A stretch of 64,000 nt of DNA from an uncultured Prevotellaceae bacterium. GTDB lineage: Bacteria > Bacteroidota > Bacteroidia > Bacteroidales > Bacteroidaceae. Positions within the stretch are counted from its first letter, which is position 1. Every line of letters begins with the position of its first letter. The DNA lies in contig CAMZAE010000002.1 of NCBI GenBank assembly GCA_947304115.1, positions 74,059-138,058 on the forward strand, given 5' to 3'. Below are positions 37,377 to 46,760 of this stretch, piece after piece. The translations under genes were made by a program, and so were the position numbers. The notes beneath the pieces were generated by a model, which worked only from the letters and a program-made list of their open reading frames with translations, was not told the origin of the DNA and made no database searches.

Positions 37377-37972
37377 AGAACTTTACTCTTCACGCTTCGC
37401 TCCTATTGCTCCTGCTTCTTCCATTCGGTTGTTCTGGCGAGGTGGAACATGTCGCAGAACCCATTCCGGCGAAGGACTCCCTTCTTTTCATGCACTCTGT
37501 TGGCGTCAACACGTTTATCAGCGATAGTGGTGTGATGCGGTATCACATGGTTGTCGAGGAATGGGACATCTACAACGGTGCGAATGGTGAACAGCCTACA
37601 TGGAAGTTCTTGAAGGGAATGCTCATGGAGCGGTTCGACGAGAAGTTCCATGTTGACCTCTTCGTGCAGTCGGACACCGCCTATTTGCACAGACAGCAGT
37701 TGTGGGAGTTGCGAGGCAGGGTAGTGGTGCGCAACGTCAATGGCGATGTGTTCCATACAGAGGAACTCTTTTGGGATTTGGACACCCATGAGATGTGGAA
37801 CCATCAGTACATGCACATCACGACTCCGGAGCGCGAGTTGGAGGGGACGGAGTTCCGCAGCAACGAACAGATGACACGCTATTCCGTGCGCAACTCCACG
37901 GGCATCTTCCCCGTAAATGAAGAAGTGGGTTCAGGAGGAGACCGTCAGCCTTCTTCCTCGTCGTCTGAATGA
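37373..37972 (+). CDS. lptC: LPS export lipoprotein LptC
   Basis: A 199-aa lipoprotein (LLPFGCSG at about 17-24) of the LptC family, which links the inner-membrane LPS extractor to the periplasmic bridge. The beta-jellyroll core reads MRYHMVVEEWDIYN... WKFLKGMLMERFDEKFHVDLFVQSDTAYLHRQQLWELRGRVVVRNVNGDVFHTEELFWDLDTHEM, with the family features LWELRG and TEELFWD. The acidic Ser-rich tail (PSSSSSE) has no clear role. It overlaps the gene before it by ATGA. Confidence 0.85.
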   Translation: MKNFTLHASLLLLLLLPFGCSGEVEHVAEPIPAKDSLLFMHSVGVNTFISDSGVMRYHMVVEEWDIYNGANGEQPTWKFLKGMLMERFDEKFHVDLFVQSDTAYLHRQQLWELRGRVVVRNVNGDVFHTEELFWDLDTHEMWNHQYMHITTPERELEGTEFRSNEQMTRYSVRNSTGIFPVNEEVGSGGDRQPSSSSSE

Positions 37973-37988
37973 CTTAGATATTTTTCAC

Positions 37989-39287
37989 ATGGACTATGAA
38001 TTGATTATTGCCACGATTGTTGTTCTCCTGTTCTCGGGCTTTTTCTCGGGAATGGAGATTGCCTTTGTGTCAAGCAGCAAGCTGCGTTTTGAGATGGACA
38101 GGGAGGAACAGGGCTTTTCGGCTCGCCTCATAGATACGTTCTATCGCCATCCCAACAGTTTTATTTCTACTTTGTTGGTCGGGAACAACATCGCATTGGT
38201 CATCTATGGCATCCTAATGGCAAAGATAGTGAATGCCCTCATACTCATTCCCCTTGGCATTCATAAGCCGGATGACGATTGTCCCAATGAGGCACTTTGC
38301 CTCTTCTTGCAGACGATTCTTGCCACGTTCATTGTGCTCGTCACGGGCGAGTTCCTGCCCAAGACGCTTTTTCGCATCAATCCAAATCGCATGATGCGTA
38401 TCTTCGCGCTTCCCGCCTACATATTCTATATTATATTATGGCCCATCAGCAAGTTTGCGAGTTCGCTCGGTAAGCTTCTGCTTCGGATGGTGGGCATGAA
38501 GGTGAAAAAGGCAACACTTGAAAAGACCTTTACCCGCGAGGACCTCGACTACCTTATCCAAAGCAATATCGAAAAGGCTGTCGATGACGAGGACATTGAC
38601 GACGAAGTGAAGATTTTCCAAAACGCCCTTGATTTCAGTTCTGTCAAAGTGCGCGACTGCATCGTGCCTCGCACCGAAATTACTGCCGTCTCAATCAACA
38701 CATCCCTTCCCGAACTGCGTCTCCAGTTTGTGGAGAGCGGCCACAGTAAAATCATTGTCTATAAAGAGGATATAGACAACATCGTGGGATACATCCACAC
38801 GGCTGAGATGTTCCGTCTCAAGGAAAATGAGGATTGGACAAAGCACATCAGGGAGGTCTCCATCGTGCCCGAGACAATGAATGCCCAAAAGCTGCTTGGC
38901 ATCTTCATCAACCAGAAGCGTTCCCTTGCCGTTATTGTAGATGAATTTGGCGGCACCAGCGGAATCGTCACCATGGAAGACCTCGTTGAGGAGATTTTCG
39001 GGGAGATAGAAGACGAGCACGACAGCAACAACTATGTGGCACGGCAGACAGCTCCAGGCGAATATCTGCTTTCCGGACGTTTGGAGATAGCGCAGGCCAA
39101 CGAGCTTCTCGACCTCGATTTGCCGGAGAGCGACGAGTATCTCACGGTAGGCGGACTCATCCTTCACCATTTCCAGAACTTCCCCAAGCTCAACGAACCC
39201 ATTCGCTTCGGTCACTGGGAGTTTAAGGTCACAAAGAAAAGCACCACAAAGATAGAACTCGTTCACTTGAGTGTCCTTCAAGGCTAA
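37989..39287 (+). CDS. CNNM/CBS-domain membrane protein (hemolysin C / GldE-like)
   Basis: A 432-aa protein with a DUF21/CNNM membrane domain (FSGFFSGMEIAFVSSSKLRFEMD; LVTGEFLPKTLFRINPNR), a CBS pair (about 205-330; VRDCIVPRTEITAV, IVDEFGGTSGIVTMEDLVEEIFGEIEDEHD) and a C-terminal CorC_HlyC domain (YLLSGRLEIAQANELLDLDLPESDEYLTVGGLIL). The family includes magnesium-transport proteins and, in Bacteroidetes, GldE of gliding species. It is the last gene of the coaX operon. A longer start at 37917 overlapping lptC is possible, but 37989 begins right at the first membrane segment. Confidence 0.9.
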   Translation: MDYELIIATIVVLLFSGFFSGMEIAFVSSSKLRFEMDREEQGFSARLIDTFYRHPNSFISTLLVGNNIALVIYGILMAKIVNALILIPLGIHKPDDDCPNEALCLFLQTILATFIVLVTGEFLPKTLFRINPNRMMRIFALPAYIFYIILWPISKFASSLGKLLLRMVGMKVKKATLEKTFTREDLDYLIQSNIEKAVDDEDIDDEVKIFQNALDFSSVKVRDCIVPRTEITAVSINTSLPELRLQFVESGHSKIIVYKEDIDNIVGYIHTAEMFRLKENEDWTKHIREVSIVPETMNAQKLLGIFINQKRSLAVIVDEFGGTSGIVTMEDLVEEIFGEIEDEHDSNNYVARQTAPGEYLLSGRLEIAQANELLDLDLPESDEYLTVGGLILHHFQNFPKLNEPIRFGHWEFKVTKKSTTKIELVHLSVLQG

Positions 39288-39309
39288 GGTGTGGTGCCAA
39301 AGTAAATAG

Positions 39310-39710
39310 TGGAGCTGGAGGGGATTGAACCCTCGTCCAAACAGGGACGTCCTGTGCTTTCTACACGCTTATTCCAGCCTTCGTTTTCGTGCGCCGGCAA
39401 GACCTGGACCACCAACCGCCGCCTTAGTTTCTATGAACTTCGCCTTGGGATAGAAACGTCTCCCATGACTATTCCCGATTTTTTAGCACCGCTTTATCAA
39501 ACGCTTCGGAACAACAGCTTTTGAGCGATGTCTCGTCTCAACACCTTGTGAAGAGATAAAGCCAGTAACCTACTGTGCTTCGGTTAGGCAGCGAGAGCGT
39601 AGTTGTTTGCGCCAATTAAATTGTCGGAAGTCAGAGATTATAGAGAGTAACAACCAGCTCTCTGCGTGCTTACACAACACCTCATCCTGCTGTCAAATCC
39701 AGTCAGCCCC
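39310..39710 (-). ncRNA. ssrA: Transfer-messenger RNA (tmRNA)
   Basis: A minus-strand RNA of 401 nt that rescues stalled ribosomes. The 5' end GGGGCTG pairs with the 3' CAGCTCC (one G-U), and the T arm reads GAGGGTTCAATCCCCTC. The tag frame at 39613-39584 reads GGC GCA AAC AAC TAC GCT CTC GCT GCC TAA, giving tag GANNYALAA. The common Bacteroidetes tag is GENNYALAA or close to it, so the second residue is changed from Glu to Ala. CCA is not encoded. Confidence 0.96.
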
Positions 39711-39739
39711 GAATGTTAGTGCTGCTATTTTTTGCGGTG

Positions 39740-39769
39740 CAAAGTTACGACAAAAAGTTGAAATCCAAA
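39740..39769 (-). promoter_or_regulatory. Promoter of tmRNA
   Basis: The minus strand reads TTTTGTCGTA-AC-TTTGCACCGC with the -7 box TAACTTTG at 39747-39740, and TTTG 18 nt upstream at 39769-39766. Apart from two bases, this matches the tRNA-Cys promoter. Confidence 0.7.
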
Positions 39770-39929
39770 AGCCGAAGTCGGAAAATTATCCGTTTCCCGT
39801 CAACAGATGCTCTAAAAACCATTGCCTTGTGCAGGCAGACAGCCTCATTTTCATTTTTTGGAACTATTTCCCTTGCCCCGCGAGAAGAAACCCATTGCCG
39901 TCTGGTGAGAAACTTGTCGCACCGTTACA

Positions 39930-40027
39930 AGTTCTTTATTTTACGACGTGAATTGTATATTTTACGTCGTAAAACGTACAATTCACGTCGTAATTTGTAC
40001 AATTTACGTCGTAAAATAGAGAATTCC
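39930..40027. repeat. Class C element, copy 3
   Basis: Four units with cores ACGACGT, ACGTCGT, ACGTCGT and ACGTCGT; the ends CAAGTTCTTTATTTTAC and the complement of GGAATTCTCTATTTTAC make a good terminal inverted repeat. It lies in the 525-bp space between tmRNA and the efflux operon. Besides it and the promoters at either end, I see nothing coding in that space. Confidence 0.85.
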
Positions 40028-40180
40028 TTTGTGGGAAAGAAAAAACTCAACTGCCAGCAGAAAGGTTCTCTTCGTGTAAAATCACTTAATTTATCTTAAA
40101 AATCATATAAAATAGGTGAATTTGAACAATTATGTCTGCCTTTTAGACCAACGACTTCTTTCGGTTTGGTTATTTTTTCG

Positions 40181-40188
40181 TACCTTTG
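40181..40188 (+). promoter_or_regulatory. -7 box of the RND efflux operon
   Basis: TACCTTTG lies 47 nt before the adaptor start at 40235. A TTTG is present upstream but spaced only 12 nt away, shorter than usual. Confidence 0.55.
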
Positions 40189-40234
40189 CCGCGCAATTCA
40201 TAATAAGGCTCAAAAATTAAATTCTATACACAAC

Positions 40235-41374
40235 ATGAAAGTCAAATCTGCACTTATCGTTACTCTTGCCTTGGTTGTAATGACGCTTTTAAGCGCATGC
40301 GGCGGCAGTAAAAAACAACAAAGTATGCCGACACCCGTCTTCAAGACAGGCAAGGCGGAGAAAAAGGACATAACCCTCACGCAGAAGTATTCTGCCACGA
40401 TTCGCGGCCGGCAGGACATTGATGTTTATCCTCAGGTCGGTGGTACGCTGCAAAAACTGTGTGTGACAGAGGGCCAGAAAGTCGTTAAGGGCCAGACGCT
40501 CTTCATCATCGACCAGGTGCCCTATCAGGCAGCCTTGAACACAGCAGAGGCCGCTCAGAAGGCTGCGGCTGCCGGACTTGCAACGGCTCAACTCACATAC
40601 GACAGCAAGAAGAAACTTTTCGACCAGCAGGTTATCAGCGATGTCGAGCTGCAGACGGCCCAAAATGCTCTTCTCACGGCCAAGGCCCAGTTGGCACAGG
40701 CCGACGCACAGGTGGTGAATGCCCGCAACAGCCTGGGCTATACGGTTGTGAAAAGCCCCGCAAATGGTGTGGTTGGCACGTTGCCCTACCGTCAGGGTGC
40801 TTTGGTGAGCAGTGCCATGCCCCAGCCTTTGACGACTGTTTCCGACAACAACGAGATGTATGTCTATTTCTCCATTTCCGAGGCGCAGTTCCTCCAAATG
40901 GTCCGTGCGGGCGAGAACGTGGAGAATGCCATTGCTGCCATGCCGGAGTTGACGCTTCAACTGGTGGATGGCAGCGAGTACGAGGTCAAAGGAAAAGTTG
41001 AATCTGCCAGCGGTGTGGTTGACAGGAACACAGGTTCTGTCCAGCTTCGTGCCGTCTTCGCCAATCCTGGCCACATTCTTCACTCCGGCTCCACGGGCAA
41101 TATCATACTGCCGGTTGATTACAAGGACGTGCTTGTCATTCCGACGGTGGCAACAGTGCAGTTGCAGGACAAGTACAAAGTCTTTGTGGTTGACAATGAA
41201 GGCGTTGCCCATAGTCAGATTGTAAGTGTACAGCCTCAGACAAACGGCAAGGAATACATCGTTAGTGCCGGTCTCGACGGCAGCGAGGAAATTGTCCTGG
41301 AAGGCGCAGGAATGGTGAAAGAAGGACAAAAGGTGACAGCTTCCCCCGACCCCTCCAAAGGAGGGGAGAACTAA
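40235..41374 (+). CDS. RND efflux periplasmic adaptor (AcrA/MexA-like)
   Basis: A 379-aa lipoprotein (LLSACGGSKK) that links the inner-membrane pump to the outer-membrane channel. Order: beta-barrel start (TQKYSATIRGRQDIDVYPQVGGTLQKL), lipoyl half, an alpha hairpin (about 100-150, AALNTAEAAQKAAAAGLATAQLTYDSKKKLFDQQVISDVELQTAQ), second lipoyl half (LGYTVVKSPANGVVGTLPYRQGALV), beta barrel and membrane-proximal domain. The final residues (ASPDPSKGGEN) come from a class B repeat that also supplies the stop region, so the native C-terminus may have been replaced. First gene of the operon. Confidence 0.93.
   Translation: MKVKSALIVTLALVVMTLLSACGGSKKQQSMPTPVFKTGKAEKKDITLTQKYSATIRGRQDIDVYPQVGGTLQKLCVTEGQKVVKGQTLFIIDQVPYQAALNTAEAAQKAAAAGLATAQLTYDSKKKLFDQQVISDVELQTAQNALLTAKAQLAQADAQVVNARNSLGYTVVKSPANGVVGTLPYRQGALVSSAMPQPLTTVSDNNEMYVYFSISEAQFLQMVRAGENVENAIAAMPELTLQLVDGSEYEVKGKVESASGVVDRNTGSVQLRAVFANPGHILHSGSTGNIILPVDYKDVLVIPTVATVQLQDKYKVFVVDNEGVAHSQIVSVQPQTNGKEYIVSAGLDGSEEIVLEGAGMVKEGQKVTASPDPSKGGEN
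41338..41372 (+). repeat. Class B element forming the C-terminus of the efflux adaptor
   Basis: AGCTTCCCCCGACCCCTCC followed by AAAGGAGGGGAGAA, read as ASPDPSKGGEN before the stop. The frame across AAAGGA (Lys-Gly) is the same as in the copies at 24100-24139 and 48902-48945. Confidence 0.8.
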
Positions 41375-41412
41375 CAAATCTTCAACTTGTTAACTTGTCA
41401 ATTAAATAAAGA

Positions 41413-44400
41413 ATGAAAGGCAATATCTTCATAAAGCGCCCTGTGATGGCAATCTCCATTGCCATTATGATAGTCTTTATCGGCGCAATCAGCTATTTCT
41501 CCCTGCCGTTGGAGTCGTACCCCGACATCGCTCCGCCGACGGTCAGCGTCTATACAACCTATACGGGTGCCAGTGCCGATGCCGTGATGAACGCCGTCAT
41601 CCAACCTTTGGAGGAGAGCATCAACGGTGTGGAAAATATGCTCTACATGACCTCCACAGCCACCAATGCCGGTTCTGCCACCATCAACGTCTATTTCAAG
41701 CAAGGCACCAATCCCGACATGGCAGCCGTCAATGTGCAGAACCGTGTCTCGAAGGCACAAGGCCTGTTGCCGTCGGATGTGACGAGGGTAGGCGTACAGA
41801 CAATGAAGCGCCAGACATCTTTCCTCCAGATTGATGCGCTGACGTGTGTCAACGGTCAGTACGACGAGAACTTCATCGCCAACTACCTCGACATCAACGT
41901 CATTCCACAGGTGAAGCGTCTGGAGGGCGTGGGTGATGTGACGCTCTTGGGCGGCACTTATTCGCTGCGCATCTGGATGAAGCCCGACGTGATGGCGCAG
42001 TATCAGGTTGTGCCCGAAGACATCTCGGCAGCTCTTGCAGAACAGAACCTTGAAGCTCCTGCAGGTCAGCTCGGCGAGAAGCCTGTCAATGGCAACAACG
42101 GAGCGGGTGTGGAGAACGTCTTCCAGTACATGCTCAAGTACAAGGGGCGTCTGAAGGAAGTCACAGAGTTTGAGGATATCGTCATCCGTGCCAACGATGA
42201 CGGTACAGTGTTGCGACTGAAGGATGTCGCCACCGTCGAACTCGGTGCGGTGAGCTATGCGTTCCATGGAGAAACAAACGGCAACCCAGGTGTGCAGTTC
42301 CTCTGCTTCCAGCTCTCTGGAGCGAATGCCAAGGAGACAAACGACCGCATCACGAACCTGCTTGACAAACTTTCTGAAGACCTCCCCGAAGGTCTGGAGT
42401 TCGTCAACATGATGTCCAGCAACGACTTTCTGCTGGCCTCCATCAGCAACGTAGAGGAGACGCTCATCGTCGCCATCTTCCTGGTTATCCTGGTGGTGTA
42501 TTTCTTCCTGCAGGACTTCCGCGCCACCATCATCCCTTCGATATCCATTATCGTCTCGCTCATCGGCACCTTTGCATGTATGGCGCTTGCCGGCTTCACG
42601 CTCAACCTGCTGACGCTCTTCGCCCTGGTGCTTGCCATCGGTACGGTGGTCGATGATGCCATCGTCGTGGTGGAAGCTGTGCAGGCCAAGTTCGATGCAG
42701 GCTATACAAGTCCCTACGAAGCCACCAAGGACGCAATGAGCGACGTGACGATGGCTGTCATCTCGTGTACCTTCGTCTTTATGGCGGTGTTTATTCCTGT
42801 GAGCTTCATGCCCGGCACGTCCGGTGTGTTCTATACGCAGTTCGGTGTCACCTTGGCAACCTCTGTCGGCATCTCTTGTATCAGCGCCCTTGTGCTCTGT
42901 CCCGCCCTCTGCGCCTTGATGATGCGCCCTGCCAGCGAGGAGCGACGCAAAGGCTTCTTCGGTGCCATTAACTATCGTACACGTCTGGCATACGAAGCCA
43001 CATACACTGCAATGCTGACCAAGTACGGGCACTTGCTCCGCCGTCTTGTAGGCCGTCGCAACCGTTATGTCGTCAGCTTCGGTGCTCTCATAATTGCCGC
43101 CATCGGTGTGCTCTTCTTCGCCAACCACCTCCCGAAGGGCCTTGTTCCGAGTGAGGACCAGGGTGTCTGCATGATGAACGTCAGCGGTGTCCCCGGCAAT
43201 AATGTGGCATCGACGACCAGCGTGCTGGACCGTGCAGAAGCTATCGTGAAGGAAATACCAGAGGTGTCGCGCTATAACAAGGTGGCCGGCTATGGGTTCA
43301 TGTCCGGACAGGGCACCAGCTACGGCATGATGATTATGAGGCTGAAGCCTTGGGGCGAGCGTCGCTATGGCTTCTGGCACCCAGTGGACAACTTCCTGTC
43401 AACTTCCACGATGGTAGCTAATGCCAAGCTCAATGCCCGACTGATGAAAGAGATACCCGATGCCCAGTGCTTTGTCTTTGAGCCAGGCATGATTCCCGGC
43501 TATGGCATGGGCGGCATAGAGTTGCAGTTGCAAGACAAGACAGGCACAGCAGACAAGCAAGTATTCTACGACTACACACAGCAGTTCCTCGCCAAGCTCA
43601 GTGAGCGTCCCGAAGTAGGACGAGCCGTAAGCACCTATGCCCGAAATTTCCCGCAGTATCGCGTTACCGTAGATGCCGCACAGTGCAAGCGGGCCGGTAT
43701 CAGTCCGGCTTCGGTTCTCAGTGCTCTCGGCAGTTATTGCGGCGGCTCTTACGTCAGCAACATGAACCAGTTCTCGAAGGTCTATCGCGTCATGCTGCAG
43801 TCTGCTCCCGAATACCGTATGACGGAAGCTGATTTGGCAAACATGTTTGTCAGGAATGGCAGCCAGATGGCTCCCTTGAGTCAGTTTGTAAAGTTGGAGC
43901 AGATCGTCGGTCCAGAGGTTGACACCCGTTTCAACCTCTTCAGTTCCATAACGGTCAATGTCGTTGCAGGCACAGGCTACAGCAATACGCAGGTCATGCA
44001 GGCCATCAAGGAAACGAAGGACGAGGTGTTCCCGACAGGCTATGACTATGAGTACGGAGGTATGTCCCGTGAAGAGGCACAAACCATAGGCAGCATCGAC
44101 ACATATCTTATATATGGTGTCTGTGTGTTGCTCATCTTCCTCATCCTCTCTTGCCTCTACGAGAGCTTCCTCATTCCCTTCGCTGTCATCTTCTCTGTGC
44201 CGGCAGGTCTGATGGGCAGCTTCGGCTTTGCATGGCTTTGGAACCAGGGCTATGCTGCACTGCCATTTATCTTCCTCGGACAGATAGAGAACAACATATA
44301 CCTGCAGACAGGTGTCATCATGCTCATAGGCTTGCTTGGCAAGACAGCCATACTTATCACAGAGTTTGCTTTGGAGCGTCGCCGTAAGGGAATGGGCATT

Positions 44401-44724
44401 GTCGAGGCAGCGTATGCCGCTGCCGAGGCGCGTCTGCGCCCCATCCTGATGACGGTGCTCACCATGATATTCGGCATGATCCCCCTTGCCCTCGCCACAG
44501 GCGCAGGCGCTAACGGCAACCGCACCATCGGCCTCGGTGTCATCGGTGGCATGACTGTCGGTACCATCGCTATCCTTATCACCGTTCCCCTCTTCTTTAT
44601 TATCTTCGAGTGGTTGCAAGAACGCATTCGCCCCGTCATGCAAGAAGAGGCCGACCAGCAGTTCCTCAAGGAAAGAGAGCGTTCACAGAGAGAAAAGAAA
44701 GAAGCTAACGAATTAAACAAATAA
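41413..44724 (+). CDS. RND multidrug efflux pump (AcrB/MexB-like)
   Basis: An 1103-aa inner-membrane proton-drug antiporter. It begins with the usual MKGNIFIKRPVMAISIAIMIVFIGAISYFSLPLESYPDIAPPTVSV. It has the pore domains, and TM4 carries GTVVDDAIVVVEAVQ with the paired Asp residues of the proton relay. The second half has the matching layout, including LIGLLGKTAILITEF. Length and domain order fit the HAE1 group. It starts 38 nt after the adaptor and is followed by the outer-membrane gene after 5 nt. Confidence 0.96.
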   Translation: MKGNIFIKRPVMAISIAIMIVFIGAISYFSLPLESYPDIAPPTVSVYTTYTGASADAVMNAVIQPLEESINGVENMLYMTSTATNAGSATINVYFKQGTNPDMAAVNVQNRVSKAQGLLPSDVTRVGVQTMKRQTSFLQIDALTCVNGQYDENFIANYLDINVIPQVKRLEGVGDVTLLGGTYSLRIWMKPDVMAQYQVVPEDISAALAEQNLEAPAGQLGEKPVNGNNGAGVENVFQYMLKYKGRLKEVTEFEDIVIRANDDGTVLRLKDVATVELGAVSYAFHGETNGNPGVQFLCFQLSGANAKETNDRITNLLDKLSEDLPEGLEFVNMMSSNDFLLASISNVEETLIVAIFLVILVVYFFLQDFRATIIPSISIIVSLIGTFACMALAGFTLNLLTLFALVLAIGTVVDDAIVVVEAVQAKFDAGYTSPYEATKDAMSDVTMAVISCTFVFMAVFIPVSFMPGTSGVFYTQFGVTLATSVGISCISALVLCPALCALMMRPASEERRKGFFGAINYRTRLAYEATYTAMLTKYGHLLRRLVGRRNRYVVSFGALIIAAIGVLFFANHLPKGLVPSEDQGVCMMNVSGVPGNNVASTTSVLDRAEAIVKEIPEVSRYNKVAGYGFMSGQGTSYGMMIMRLKPWGERRYGFWHPVDNFLSTSTMVANAKLNARLMKEIPDAQCFVFEPGMIPGYGMGGIELQLQDKTGTADKQVFYDYTQQFLAKLSERPEVGRAVSTYARNFPQYRVTVDAAQCKRAGISPASVLSALGSYCGGSYVSNMNQFSKVYRVMLQSAPEYRMTEADLANMFVRNGSQMAPLSQFVKLEQIVGPEVDTRFNLFSSITVNVVAGTGYSNTQVMQAIKETKDEVFPTGYDYEYGGMSREEAQTIGSIDTYLIYGVCVLLIFLILSCLYESFLIPFAVIFSVPAGLMGSFGFAWLWNQGYAALPFIFLGQIENNIYLQTGVIMLIGLLGKTAILITEFALERRRKGMGIVEAAYAAAEARLRPILMTVLTMIFGMIPLALATGAGANGNRTIGLGVIGGMTVGTIAILITVPLFFIIFEWLQERIRPVMQEEADQQFLKERERSQREKKEANELNK

Positions 44725-44729
44725 GTGAC

Positions 44730-46115
44730 ATGAAGGCATACAAGATATTTCCCATTGTTCTGGCTGCGGTTCTGATGAGCAGTTGCTCGCTCTACAAGAA
44801 CTATGAGCGCCCCTCCGACATCATTACCGACGGCATTTATGGTGATATGCAGACAGCCGGCGACAACTCCCTGGGCGACCTCGGTTGGCGTGACATCTTC
44901 ACCGACGCAACCCTGCAGGCACTCATCGAGCGCGGTCTCAAACAGAACAGCGACATGAAGAATGCCGAGCTACGCATCAAAGAGGCGGACTATGCTTTGA
45001 AATGCGCTAAATTGGCCTATATTCCAAGCTTCTATTTCAATCCCAGCGGAACCATCAGCAAGGTATGGGATCCTTACGACCGTAACAGCTACGCTACTGG
45101 CAAGACCTATTCTCTGCCCGTCTCCGCAAGTTGGCAGATTGGAAGCATCGGTTATCTGCGTAACAACAAGAAAAAGGCAGAGGTGACGCGCGAGCAGCTA
45201 CGCAATGCCAAGCAAGCAATACAGGCACAACTTGTGGCAGGCATCGCTTCCATGTACTACAATCTCTCGATGCTCGACGAGCAACTCCTCCTCACAAAGC
45301 AGACGGAACAGAACTGGGGAAAGTATCTCGATATGCAGAAGCAGCTTATGGATGCCGGACAAAGCAACATTGCAGCAGTGGCAAGTATCGAGGCCACATA
45401 CTATAGCATCTCTACATCCATTATCTCCATACAGAATAGCATTCATGCCATCGAGAACGCCCTTGCCACTCTTCTTGGCGAGACGCAGGGCGAGGTCCAA
45501 CGTGGTTCGCTGGCTTCTTTCCAGACACCTGCAATATGTGCCACAGGAATGCCTATCACCATCCTCGACCGTCGGCCTGATGTCCGTGATGCAGAACTGA
45601 AGCTGGCTGCGGCCTTCTACGACAAGAATATCGCAAAGAGCAGTTTCTTCCCCCAACTCAACATCTCTGCCAACGGCCAGTTCACCAACAGTCTGGGGGC
45701 AGGTGTTGTCAACCCTGGCGTGTTCATCGGCGCAGCAGTGGCAAGTCTTGCCCAACCGCTCTTTGACAATGGCCGTATCCGTGCGCAATACAAGATATCG
45801 AAGGCTGAACTGGAGATTGCGACAAACGACTTCCAGCAAGCGGTCATTAAGGCTGGCAATGAGGTTAATCTGGCGATGGACGACATCTATGTCGCCCGCG
45901 AAATGCGAGAGCTTGTCGATAAGCAGGTGGAGGCGCTCACGAAGGCACTCGATGCTACAGAAAAGCTCTATGCCAGCAGTGGCACAAACTATCTGAACGT
46001 CATCACAGCACAGAACTCTCTGCTTTCTGCTCAAATGAGCCAAATCAGCAACCGCATGGATGCCATCAAAGCAACCATAGACCTTTATCAGGCTCTTGGC
46101 GGCGGTGCTGAATAA
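44730..46115 (+). CDS. RND outer-membrane efflux lipoprotein (OprM/NodT-like)
   Basis: A 461-aa TolC-type protein, the channel of the efflux system. The lipobox is LMSSCS (about 16-21). The family repeats are present twice: LRIKEADYALKCAKLAYIPSFYFNPSG with VSASWQIGSIGYL, and LDRRPDVRDAELKLAAAFYDKNIAKSSFFPQLNISANGQ. It ends near the stop of the convergent hemolysin III gene with only 12 nt between them and no clear terminator. Confidence 0.94.
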   Translation: MKAYKIFPIVLAAVLMSSCSLYKNYERPSDIITDGIYGDMQTAGDNSLGDLGWRDIFTDATLQALIERGLKQNSDMKNAELRIKEADYALKCAKLAYIPSFYFNPSGTISKVWDPYDRNSYATGKTYSLPVSASWQIGSIGYLRNNKKKAEVTREQLRNAKQAIQAQLVAGIASMYYNLSMLDEQLLLTKQTEQNWGKYLDMQKQLMDAGQSNIAAVASIEATYYSISTSIISIQNSIHAIENALATLLGETQGEVQRGSLASFQTPAICATGMPITILDRRPDVRDAELKLAAAFYDKNIAKSSFFPQLNISANGQFTNSLGAGVVNPGVFIGAAVASLAQPLFDNGRIRAQYKISKAELEIATNDFQQAVIKAGNEVNLAMDDIYVAREMRELVDKQVEALTKALDATEKLYASSGTNYLNVITAQNSLLSAQMSQISNRMDAIKATIDLYQALGGGAE

Positions 46116-46127
46116 TAGCAGCGAGCA

Positions 46128-46760
46128 CTATATCAGCAGAGACAAGACAACTCCCCAGTGAGCGATGGCTCCAAGCAGGACAAACACATGCCAAACGGCA
46201 TGATAGTGAGGGCGGTCGTCGTGGGCAAAGAAATAAGTGCCTGCTGTGTAGGCAATGCCTTCTGCCAGAAGAAGTAGCATCGTTACAGGTGTCAAAGCCT
46301 TAATCACAGGCTCTGCAATGAAGACGATGCTCCATCCCATAATGAGATAGATGGCAAGCGAGAGTCGCGGCCAGCGGCCTAAACTCGTTATTTTATATAT
46401 CGCGCCGACAATGACAACAGTCCATTGTAGCGCGAACACCATCCAGCCGAGCCAGCCGCCTATAACACCAATTAGGATGGGTGTATAGGAACATGCTATC
46501 ATCACATAGATGCTGATGTGGTCGCATTTGCGCAACGCATTCTTCACGCGCCCCTCTCTCACCCAGTGATATACGGTGCTGCTGAGGAACATGAAGAACA
46601 TGCCGAAGAGAAAGCAAATGACACCGAAGGCCATCTGCCAGCTAATATCGGCAGCCAGCCGCACAAACCAAATGCTGCTCAAGGCAAAGACCGCCCCGGC
46701 CAGATGTGTCCATGTGTTGCCACATTCGGCCTTCTTAGGCCAAAACGTCTTCGATAGCAT
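46128..46760 (-). CDS. Hemolysin III / PAQR-type membrane protein
   Basis: A 210-aa protein with seven membrane segments. The family marks are NTWTHLAGAVFALSSIW (His in TM1), FLSSTVYHWV, KCDHISIYVMIACSYTPIL and a C-terminal HAVWHVFVLLGAIAHW. In PAQR-like proteins the His, Asp and Ser residues of these motifs bind zinc. The start lies 26 nt inside the end of the upstream fused acyl-activating gene, so the two are translationally coupled. The function in bacteria is not well established. Confidence 0.9.
   Translation of the reverse strand: MLSKTFWPKKAECGNTWTHLAGAVFALSSIWFVRLAADISWQMAFGVICFLFGMFFMFLSSTVYHWVREGRVKNALRKCDHISIYVMIACSYTPILIGVIGGWLGWMVFALQWTVVIVGAIYKITSLGRWPRLSLAIYLIMGWSIVFIAEPVIKALTPVTMLLLLAEGIAYTAGTYFFAHDDRPHYHAVWHVFVLLGAIAHWGVVLSLLI

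Noticed and set aside
39309..39524. Plus-strand frame of 71 codons
   Set aside because: It lies in the tmRNA gene on the opposite strand.
41398..44643. Long minus-strand frames (660 and 414 codons) across the RND pump gene
   Set aside because: They mirror the codon use of the pump gene; their His/Cys-rich translations have no domain.
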